Shown here: in pieces, positions 28,930 to 35,767 of the stretch
Numbering within the stretch: position 1 is the stretch's first letter
Layout of the letters: the number at the start of each line of letters is the position of its first letter
Origin: Ktedonobacter robiniae
GTDB taxonomy: Bacteria > Chloroflexota > Ktedonobacteria > Ktedonobacterales > Ktedonobacteraceae
Direction of reading: 5' to 3'
NCBI RefSeq assembly: GCF_016587375.1
Contig: NZ_BNJG01000001.1
Location: 1,178,001 to 1,242,000, forward strand
Length of the DNA: 64,000 bases
The notes under the pieces: model-generated
Told to the model about the DNA's origin: nothing
Seen by the model: only the letters and a program-made list of their open reading frames with translations
The model's database searches: none
Made by a program: the position numbers and the translations under genes

Positions 28930-29011
28930 TATTCCGAAACCCAACGTCACTTATGTGACTAGCGCTTCCCCCATTCGGGGACAGGCGCGCTCAGGGTGTT
29001 CGGAGAAGAAG
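28930..29011 (+). repeat. Dispersed MITE/REP-like repeat, copy C
   Basis: Starts 5 nt after the pdhC stop. Left end TTATTCCGAAACCCAACG, core GTGACTAGCGCTTCCCC with CCCCATTCGGGG, right end GCGCGCTCAGGGTGTTCGG then AGAAGAAGT. The flank TAAGATCTT and the right flank GGAGAAGAAGTAA are the same as at copy E. The pdhC stop codon lies inside the shared left flank. Confidence 0.7.
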
Positions 29012-29021
29012 TAATCTACAA

Positions 29022-29062
29022 AAAAAAGAAGGCGCTGGCGCGTTGCCAGCGCCTTCTTTTTT
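29022..29062 (+). terminator. Intrinsic terminator of the pdh operon
   Basis: Arms 29022-29039 and 29045-29062 pair perfectly (18 bp, GC-rich GGCGCTGGC top) with a 5-nt loop and a T6 tail. A textbook rho-independent terminator. Confidence 0.88.
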
Positions 29063-29145
29063 ACTCAAACTCTATCACCAAAAATACTGTAGGATGAGCG
29101 TTTCTATAGTGGAACGATGTTTTTAGTTGACAGGAGGTTTCACCC

Positions 29146-29601
29146 ATGAAAGATGCAAATTTGTATCAACTTTTAATCGTCCTCTTGCCCATCGTTTTAC
29201 CACCACTCATCTCGGTGTCCAGCGTGCTCTACAAAAAGCTTGTACAAAATCTGCCCAACCAGCGTCGCTCAATGGTCGAGCTAGTCGTCAACTCGGTAGT
29301 CGCGGCTATCGAGCAGACCGCCAACGATGTGACGACCAGCGCGGACAAAAAGCAGGCGGCGGTGACTCTGGTACAGCAGGTGCTGAAAGAGCTACACATC
29401 CCGGCCTCGCCCACAACCATCTCGGTCATGATCGAAGCGGCAGTATATGCGCTAAAGCAAGTGCCAACCACATCTACGCCCGGTAACAATGGCTATACGC
29501 AGGCGTCTAGTGGACAGCCCTATGATCAGAATACGCCCACCCCTCAATACGCTCAGTATCCACAGAGGAACTATGCTCCAGGATATCAACAGGCATACTA
29601 A
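29146..29601 (+). CDS. Small membrane protein resembling LLH-family phage holin
   Basis: 151 residues. One N-terminal membrane helix (LLIVLLPIVLPPLISVSSVLY), then VVAAIEQTANDVTTSADKKQAAVTLVQQVLKELHIPASPTTISVMIEAAVYALKQ. That pattern (AIEQ...K...A...I...IEAAV) matches the C-terminal half of LLH holins (PF09682-type). A Gln/Tyr/Pro-rich tail ends in APGYQQAY, like the low-complexity head of the next gene's protein. No endolysin or phage gene is nearby, so a cellular role is more likely than lysis. AGGAGG lies 8 nt before the ATG. The family call rests on pattern by eye only. Confidence 0.55.
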   Translation: MKDANLYQLLIVLLPIVLPPLISVSSVLYKKLVQNLPNQRRSMVELVVNSVVAAIEQTANDVTTSADKKQAAVTLVQQVLKELHIPASPTTISVMIEAAVYALKQVPTTSTPGNNGYTQASSGQPYDQNTPTPQYAQYPQRNYAPGYQQAY

Positions 29602-29606
29602 CATTC

Positions 29607-29688
29607 TATATTGTCAGAAGGAAGGGAGGGAGAGCGGTCTGGGGCGAACGCCCCAAACCGCTCTCCCTCCCTTCCTTCTGACAATATA
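29607..29688. terminator. 40-bp near-perfect palindrome downstream of holin-like gene
   Basis: Arms 29607-29646 and 29649-29688 pair with one mismatch (C/A) and a 2-nt loop (AA), the longest in the window. It begins 5 nt after the stop. Both flanking genes run rightward, so here it separates tandem genes. Confidence 0.7.
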
Positions 29689-29757
29689 ACCTTTTTTTGC
29701 CTGTAGCGTACTATATGGTATAAGCATCCTTGCATAATGAATAAAGAGGAAGACTTC

Positions 29758-30357
29758 ATGGGCACACCATCAAATCAAGATCCTAATTCCTATGGGGGCT
29801 ATAGTGGCTCCACGCCGCCTTCACAACCGCCATATAATCCTGACGATCCCTATGGAGCAACATTACAATCACCGCCCTCTGGTGGCTATGAGCAAAGCTA
29901 TGGGGGTCAGCAGCAGCAGCAACAACAGCAATATCAGAGTTCGACCTCCTACCAGCCACCCCGTAGCGCGGTTGAACGCCAGCAGGCTTATGGTCAAACA
30001 TCGACAGGTATGAGCGCCCGCAAGGCCGCCATCTGGAGCTATGCATTGGGACCCCTGAGCGGCATCTACTTTCTCTTTCGCGAGCGCCAGAATCGTTTTG
30101 TGCGCTTCTCAGCGGCGCAGTCCACGCTCTTCTCGCTGGCAGTCCTTGCATTCATTGTAATCCTCGGCTTGCTTAAGTCTCTCCCCGTTCTCGGCTTTAT
30201 TATTGGACTTTTTGGGTGCGTGTTCAACATTGTCGTTGTGGCGCTGGTCCTCGTCTGGATCTTTCTGATGCTTCAGGCATGGCGTGGAGTCAAATTCAAG
30301 ATTCCCTATATCGGGGATTTTGCCGAGCGCCTCTCAGGCACACGCGGACAACCCTAA
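29758..30357 (+). CDS. Tic20/DUF4870-like membrane protein with Gln/Tyr/Pro-rich N-terminus
   Basis: 199 residues from the ATG at 29758, with AGAGGAAG 6 nt upstream; an in-frame ATG at 29737 precedes that site. Residues 1-85 are low complexity (GGYSGSTPPSQPPYNPDDP, a Gln run). Residues about 90-190 hold three hydrophobic segments: AIWSYALGPLSGIYFLF, LFSLAVLAFIVILGLL and VFNIVVVALVLVWIFLML, ending in YIGDFAERL. NRFVRFSAAQSTLF matches the FHAxQ segment of DUF4870/Tic20-like proteins. Function unknown. The gene is bracketed by the window's two longest palindromes. Confidence 0.7.
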   Translation: MGTPSNQDPNSYGGYSGSTPPSQPPYNPDDPYGATLQSPPSGGYEQSYGGQQQQQQQQYQSSTSYQPPRSAVERQQAYGQTSTGMSARKAAIWSYALGPLSGIYFLFRERQNRFVRFSAAQSTLFSLAVLAFIVILGLLKSLPVLGFIIGLFGCVFNIVVVALVLVWIFLMLQAWRGVKFKIPYIGDFAERLSGTRGQP

Positions 30358-30358
30358 C

Positions 30359-30442
30359 GCGCGACGACGCTACAAAAGTACGCGTCTACATATCATGGTA
30401 CGACATGATATGTAGACGCGTACTTTTGTAGCGTCGTCGCGC
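30359..30442. terminator. 39-bp perfect palindrome, DUF4870-like gene / pseudokinase (family P1)
   Basis: Arms 30359-30397 and 30404-30442 are exact reverse complements with a 6-nt loop, and TCTTTTT follows on the right. It starts 2 nt after one stop and ends 23 nt before the convergent gene's restored stop. The sequence is homologous to the hairpin at 12906-12976, with paired compensatory differences. Confidence 0.8.
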
Positions 30443-30464
30443 GTCTTTTTGTTGCTCTCTACAC

Positions 30465-32158
30465 TCAGACACAATAGTTGCGAAATGCCTCGGCGAAATG
30501 TAATACCGATGCAAAACGCTCTTCAGGCCGTTTGGCTAGCGCCTTGAGCAAAACCATATTTACGGATGTCGATAAAGCGGCATTGTACGAGCTTGGGGGC
30601 TGAGGCGGCATGTTGAGATGCATATGCTTCATCGTCTGCTCAGCGGCTTTCTGGAAGGGGGACGGCCCGTCAATAGCTCATACATCATGGCGGCCAGTCC
30701 ATACTGATCCGAGGCAGGCAGGACCCGGCCCGACCAGCGCTCAGGAGCCACATAGAGATAGGCATCCTGAGAATGCGAGAAGAACGAGCCATCCTGTGTC
30801 ACGGCAAAATCTCCGAGCAAGAGATGGAGGTCGCTCAGCGTCTTCCCTTTCTTTTGTATCAATAAATTGGAAAACTTAAAGTTCTGATAGATCACGTTAT
30901 TCTCGTGTGCAAACTGTAAGGCCTCCGCCAGTTGCATAAGGACTGGGGCCACGTCGCGTGGTGTAAAGAGCTTATTCTTCCGCTCTCGTATCCACTCATT
31001 CAGCGAGCCTTCAGAACACAATGGCATGGTTTTGAAGATAAAAGGAACGCCGCTGATATAGGACTTTCCCGTATTCAAAACCGGCAGGATGTGCGCGTGC
31101 TTCACCGATTCCAGCAAGCGAAATTCTAGTTGAAAGATATTATCCTCTTCCAATGTCCTATCCATAAGCGCGTAGGGAATAGCATCGGTTGGATAGGCTT
31201 TCAGGGCGATATCGCTCTCACGCATACGATCATAAGTACGATACACATGTTTACTAAGCGGGATATTCACACGATAGCGCCCCAGTTCCTGACCTTCTAA
31301 TGAGGGCAGTTGAAGTTCAGGGGCCCGTTTGGCAGGAGAGGGCGTTTGCTCACGTGGCCAGCCCGTATTCCCGGTTTTCAAGGCGCCGCCAGTATTCCCA
31401 GTTTTCAAGACAGTATCGGTATTAGTTGGCGAGGCTGGATAGGATTGAGAAGGGAAATCACGCTGAGGAACCTGAGTTATTGGCGCTTCCCTGCCAGGTC
31501 CAGGTAGTATAGAGGGTGACTGGTAGGGAGGCACTTGCCTCTCAGCGGGAGTCTGTGTCTTACGCTCATTGCCATCCGACCAGGAGGTGCTAAAAGGCGA
31601 GAAAGGTCGAGAAATTGGTGCCTGCGGCGCAGGGGTCGTGGGTGTAGAGGCGGGAGCGTCTGGGTAGTTCAGAGGCGGTAACGTATAGGAAGGCGGGTTT
31701 GTTGTAGGCTGTGTATTCCTCTGCATACCCGCCTCCGGCCAGTTTAAAGAAGGCTTGTTAGTGGTAACATCACGTGCTTGAGAGAGCAAACGAATAATCA
31801 CGACATGCTGCTGCTTCGTCTGGGTCAGAAGGCGTTGCAGAAAGAAGCGGTCATTTGTTTCTGCATGGCCAAGCACAACAGCAAATGGCAGGATAGTCCC
31901 CTGTAAAATAAGCGTAAAAGCATCTAAAGCACTGGTCGTCACCATCGACGGATACCCACTCGTTGCAAGAAGATGCTTGATGTAGCGTGAACGATTCTCA
32001 TTCGGGTCAATAATGAGAACATGTTGTGGACGCATTGACATCCCGGTCGCGGTCTGTCCCTGCTTCTCAGCTTGCTGCAAAATATTCAAAAGCGGGACGC
32101 GAATGTACTCAGGTTGCTCAAACGAAAATGGTAGTTCATACCTGTCAACGTTCACCAT
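30465..32158 (-). pseudogene. Receiver-like/pseudokinase fusion protein, frameshifted near C-terminus
   Basis: 564 residues when repaired. Order: receiver-like domain (about 44-130: HVLIIDPNENRSRYIKHLLATSGYP) with Gly97 where the phospho-acceptor Asp belongs; a Pro/Thr/Ser-rich linker (about 150-285) holding a short KTGNTG duplication; then a serine/threonine-kinase fold (about 290-560). The VAIK Lys (IALKAYP) and APE (VAPERW) remain, but HRDxKxxN reads YQNFKFSN (424-431), losing the catalytic Asp, and DFG reads DFA (450-452). It is probably a scaffold or sensor. The frame breaks at a G5 run (30657-30661; six expected), after which the KALAKRPEERFASVLHFAEAF end appears in the other frame, stopping at 30465. 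AGGAG lies 8 nt before ATG. Confidence 0.8.
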
Positions 32159-32618
32159 AACACCAGCTCCTAAATCTGCGGTGACTCACAAAAAAACATG
32201 CTTTCCCCCATCCCTAGAGTACTACAAAATCCCCTCTATGAAAAGAGCTTTTATACGCTGTTTTAGCTATAAAATAACTAATTTTAATAATTTCTTTATA
32301 CGCCAATGTAATAACCTATGCCTTCTGGTGTGGCTTCGCAAGAGCACTGAATATATTTTCATTTACACAAATATCCGAAATTGCATCTTTTGTTAGCATA
32401 TGTAATCATCAAAAACCGTTTTTGCTATACCATGCTATTCTTGTTTTTAACGAATCGGTACAGCCCAGCCATTTAAGGGATAGGAACATACAAAATTTAA
32501 GATGGACCAAAACTGTATCCGCTAAAAATGAACGCGGGCACGTTCTATTTGTCAGGTAAACGATAGAGTAAGGGACCGGGGGATTGTTAAGAGGGCCTTA
32601 CTCTATCGTAGCACCTTC
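32159..32618. other. 460-bp A/T-rich intergenic region
   Basis: Lies between the aldehyde dehydrogenase stop and the pseudokinase start, both leftward. It holds the dehydrogenase hairpin (32560-32609) and presumably the pseudokinase promoter in the A/T-rich stretch 32230-32460. No coding sequence was recognised. Confidence 0.5.
32560..32609 (-). terminator. Hairpin downstream of aldehyde dehydrogenase gene
   Basis: ACGATAGAGTAAGG (32560-32573) pairs with CCTTACTCTATCGT (32596-32609) around a 22-nt loop, 9 nt past the stop codon. Confidence 0.6.
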
Positions 32619-34112
32619 TTAGCGCAGGCCCATCCAGACGGTTTTTGTTTGTGTATACGCGTCCAGGACCGCGTGCCCCATCTCTCGGCCATACCCACTT
32701 TGTTTATACCCTCCAAAGGGGGCTGCGGCATCGAACATATTATAGGTATTAACCCAGACCACACCCGCCTTCAGGGTCGATGCCATTTTGTGCGCGATCT
32801 TCACATCGCTTGTCCAGACGCCTGCCGCCAGACCATATATGGAGGCGTTGGCACGCACCGCCACCTCTTCGACGTTCTCAAAGGGGAGCGCCACCACTAC
32901 GGGACCAAAAATCTCTTCGCGCGCGATACGCATCTCGTCCTGCACATCATCAAAAACGGTTGGACGCATAAAGTAACCCGCCAGGTCCTGTGTGGCTACC
33001 CGCTCGCCACCGGTCACGACGCTGGCCCCCTCGTGCTTGCCGCTCTCGACATAGCCCAGCACACGCTCCAACTGTTCCTGCGACACCAGCGGTCCCAGAT
33101 CGCTTGCCGGATCGATGCCCGCGCCAATCTTCATTTTCTGCGCATACTCGGCCAAGCCACTTACCACCTGCTCATAGACCGATTGATGCACAAAGAGACG
33201 GCTGCCAGCGGTGCAGACCTGGCCCTGGTTAAAGAAGATAGCGTTCATCGCTCCCCGCACAGCATATTTGAGATCGGCATCGGGGAAGATAATGTTCGGC
33301 GACTTGCCACCCAACTCCAGCGTGACCTTCTTCAGGTTGCCCGCGCTTGCCTGGACAATCTTGCGGCCAACCTCGGTCGAACCTGTAAAGGCAATCTTAT
33401 CGACATCGGGGTGCGCCGCCAGGGCCGCGCCAGCCGTTTCGCCAAAGCCGGGAACAATATTGACAACACCATCGGGGAAGCCAGCCTCACAGATAAGCTC
33501 GCCCAGGCGCAGGGCCGTGAGTGGTGTCTGTTCCGCCGGTTTGAGCACAACCGTGTTGCCACAGGCCAGGGCAGGAGCAAGCTTCCAGGAGGCCATCTGG
33601 AGCGGGAAGTTCCAGGGGATGATCTGTCCCACCACGCCCAGGGGTTCGCGCAAGGTATAGGTAAACATATTGGGAATGGAGACCGGGATGGTCTCGCCCT
33701 CCAGTTTGGAGGCCCAGCCCGCGAAGTAGCGGAAGTGGTCGACTGTCAGGGGGACATCCCCACCCTTCGCGTATTTGATCGGCTTGCCGTTATCAAGCGT
33801 CTCCAGCGCGGCAAACTCTTCGGCATGCGCCTCCAGCAGGTCGGCCAGCTTCCAGAGCAAGCGCCCCCGCTGCGAGGGCGTCATCTTCGGCCAGGGACCA
33901 CTCTCGAAGGCTTTACGGGCCGCGGCGACCGCGCGATTGATGTCTTCGCTCTCCCCCTCGGCGACCTGCGCCAGTACCTCTGTCGTGGCTGGATTTATGG
34001 TGGCAAAGGTCTTGCCACTGGTGGACTCAACCCATTGTCCGCCAATGAGCATCTTCACTGGCTGCTGGCGCAGAAACGTACTTTGAACCGAATTTGCGGT
34101 GTTTGTCGTCAT
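32619..34112 (-). CDS. NAD(P)-dependent aldehyde dehydrogenase
   Basis: 497-residue ALDH-superfamily enzyme oxidising an aldehyde to the acid. Cofactor-binding features are IIPWNFPLQMASWKLAPALACGN and AFTGSTEVGRKI. General base Glu is in VTLELGGKSPNI and the nucleophile Cys in NQGQVCTAGSRLF (near 300). C-terminal PFGGYKQSGYGREMG is typical of the ALDH1/2 and betaine-aldehyde group. AGAGAGG lies 9 nt before ATG. The APH-like phosphotransferase gene ends 77 bp upstream on the same strand, so the two are probably co-transcribed. The natural aldehyde is not predictable. Confidence 0.93.
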   Translation of the reverse strand: MTTNTANSVQSTFLRQQPVKMLIGGQWVESTSGKTFATINPATTEVLAQVAEGESEDINRAVAAARKAFESGPWPKMTPSQRGRLLWKLADLLEAHAEEFAALETLDNGKPIKYAKGGDVPLTVDHFRYFAGWASKLEGETIPVSIPNMFTYTLREPLGVVGQIIPWNFPLQMASWKLAPALACGNTVVLKPAEQTPLTALRLGELICEAGFPDGVVNIVPGFGETAGAALAAHPDVDKIAFTGSTEVGRKIVQASAGNLKKVTLELGGKSPNIIFPDADLKYAVRGAMNAIFFNQGQVCTAGSRLFVHQSVYEQVVSGLAEYAQKMKIGAGIDPASDLGPLVSQEQLERVLGYVESGKHEGASVVTGGERVATQDLAGYFMRPTVFDDVQDEMRIAREEIFGPVVVALPFENVEEVAVRANASIYGLAAGVWTSDVKIAHKMASTLKAGVVWVNTYNMFDAAAPFGGYKQSGYGREMGHAVLDAYTQTKTVWMGLR

Positions 34113-34189
34113 CAGTGTGAACCTCTCTGTTCCTCATGAATAATGATAAACATCCTATGTCAGACCATTAACAACGTGACAATGAATCT

Positions 34190-35269
34190 CTAATTTAGTT
34201 GTCCTTGTTGAGATACAGCGTAGGCGTGCTGAATAAGAGTATAAACACGCTTGCCAAATCCAGCGAAGCGCGCGTCCTGTGTCTGACCTCGCTTCCAGCG
34301 AACATAGATTTGTTGCAAGATAACGGCCAGCTTAAAGTAGGCGAACGTCATATAGAAATGCATATCGCTGAGATCACGACCACTCTTGCGCGCGTAGAGC
34401 TCAAGAAACTCATTTCGCTCATAGAAACCCGGCAGGACCGTCACTGTAGGAAGAATGCTGCGCAATTCGGGGGGATCGCTCGGACGCACCCAGTAGCTGA
34501 GCGAGATGGCCAGGTCGAAGAGGGGATCGCCCAGCGTCGCCATCTCCCAGTCCAGAACCGCCGCCGGGCGCGCCGGGTCATCCTCGGCGAAGAGCATGTT
34601 ATTCAACTTGAAATCATTATGAATCAAGCTGGCGGCGGGGCTGGTTGGGATGTGCGTATTGAGCCAGCGCAACAATGGCTCAACCTTAGGGATCTCGTCG
34701 GTCTGCGCGCGTTGATATCGCTCGATCCAGCTCTTGACCTGCCGCTCTAGAAAACCTAGCGGATAGCCAAAGTGCTCCAGGCCCGCCTGCTGCCAATCTA
34801 TGGCGTGGACCTCCACCAGCGTCTCCACAACCGCCTGCGAGAGACGCCGACCCAGTTCCTCTGTGGCCTCGATACCGGGAGGTAGGGCACTATCCAGAAC
34901 AAGCCCTTGCCTGCGCTCCATGACATAGAAGGGCGCGCCCAGAACCGACGGATCATCACAGAAGCAGTAGGGCCTGGGAGCAAGGGGAAAGACGGGATGG
35001 ATCTGGCGTAAGAGTCCAGACTCACGACCCATATCATGCGCCTTTGGGGGAACAGGTCCTAGAGGTGGGCGTCGCAAGACGCCCTCCCAGGTACCCATCT
35101 TCAGCAAGTACGTCAAATTGGAGGCCCCGGATGGAAACTGGCGTACCTCCAGTGATCCTTCAGGCTGAGCGCGCACCTCGGCTATCTGCGCGCGTAAATA
35201 GTCTTCTACTACGTGAGGATCAAAGGCCTCGCCGCTGCGTACAGCAATCGTGTCCTTTTCTATATTCAC
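34190..35269 (-). CDS. APH/choline-kinase-like phosphotransferase (ACAD10/11-type)
   Basis: I place the start at a GTG at 35269: GGAGG lies exactly 6 nt upstream. The frame is open to 35386 but that part is Arg/Cys-rich and not family-like. The protein is 359 residues. An APH fold is shown by FPSGASNLTYLLKMG (nucleotide loop), the Brenner motif LIHNDFKLNNMLF (HxDxxxxN) and VLDWEMATLGDPLFDLA (metal Asp). GREGGLLRQIHP-type and PFYVMERRQG segments place it with the ACAD10/11-associated kinases that act on hydroxyacyl compounds rather than with aminoglycoside enzymes. Coupled to an aldehyde dehydrogenase, so a role in lipid or carbon-compound breakdown is plausible. Confidence 0.82.
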   Translation of the reverse strand: MNIEKDTIAVRSGEAFDPHVVEDYLRAQIAEVRAQPEGSLEVRQFPSGASNLTYLLKMGTWEGVLRRPPLGPVPPKAHDMGRESGLLRQIHPVFPLAPRPYCFCDDPSVLGAPFYVMERRQGLVLDSALPPGIEATEELGRRLSQAVVETLVEVHAIDWQQAGLEHFGYPLGFLERQVKSWIERYQRAQTDEIPKVEPLLRWLNTHIPTSPAASLIHNDFKLNNMLFAEDDPARPAAVLDWEMATLGDPLFDLAISLSYWVRPSDPPELRSILPTVTVLPGFYERNEFLELYARKSGRDLSDMHFYMTFAYFKLAVILQQIYVRWKRGQTQDARFAGFGKRVYTLIQHAYAVSQQGQLN

Positions 35270-35767
35270 ACACAACCTCCCTGTAACATTGCAATCTCCG
35301 CTTGCTTGTCCAAAGCCTCTTCGCTCCAGACAATCTATGCCATAGCATATCACACAGGCGTGGCGACCTGGCCTACGCACCTCCAATCGCCCCTTTTACA
35401 TCACCTTCATTCTGTTCAGCAAACGGGCAGGCCAAATTTACACGTATAGGACCATTATCTTACATCTTCACCTGCCTCAGTAAAGATTTCTCAACCCTAA
35501 ATGGTACTTTTCTATCTGTTTATTTAAAATGCATGGAATATCAACATGTTTCACTATAAGCTTTGTCCTAAAGGCTGCTACACAAGTAGTACGCGAACAG
35601 CATTCAGCCACGACATGTTCTCGTGAACGCCTTTTTGCTTGCTATCTATTACTCCTTATGCGAAAATCAACCCCCATTCGGGGGCGCAGCGCCCGCTCTC
35701 GCGGCTAGCGCTCAGGTTTTCGATGAGGCACTTGTGGAAAGCAAGGCATTGTATCAAAGGAGCTTAC
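35270..35767. other. 498-bp divergent intergenic region
   Basis: Between the phosphotransferase (leftward) and the S53 peptidase (rightward). Holds repeat copy D (35655-35731) and A/T-rich sequence (35480-35580) suited to promoters. Nothing else was recognised. Confidence 0.5.
35655..35731 (+). repeat. Dispersed MITE/REP-like repeat, copy D
   Basis: Left end CTTATGCGAAAATCAAC, then CCCCCATTCGGGGG stem, core GCGGCTAGCGCTCAGG and right end GGTTTTCGATGAGGCACTT. It ends 24 nt before the AAAGGAG of the peptidase gene, so it sits inside that gene's leader or promoter. Confidence 0.7.

Noticed and set aside
29146..29601. Prophage remnant around the holin-like gene
   Set aside because: No integrase, capsid, lysin or attachment sites; flanks are pdhC and a DUF4870-like gene with normal codon use.
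29883..29935. CAG/CAA run as a microsatellite or CRISPR-like array
   Set aside because: It is the in-frame poly-Gln part of the DUF4870-like protein; no spacer structure.
32649..34139. 496-codon open frame on the plus strand
   Set aside because: Antisense of the aldehyde dehydrogenase gene, whose active-site motifs fix the real frame; the long frame is a G+C-driven shadow.
35639..35767. Longer N-terminus of the S53 peptidase (start at 35639)
   Set aside because: That part is inside repeat copy D; AAAGGAG lies 7 nt before the ATG at 35768 and a signal peptide starts there.
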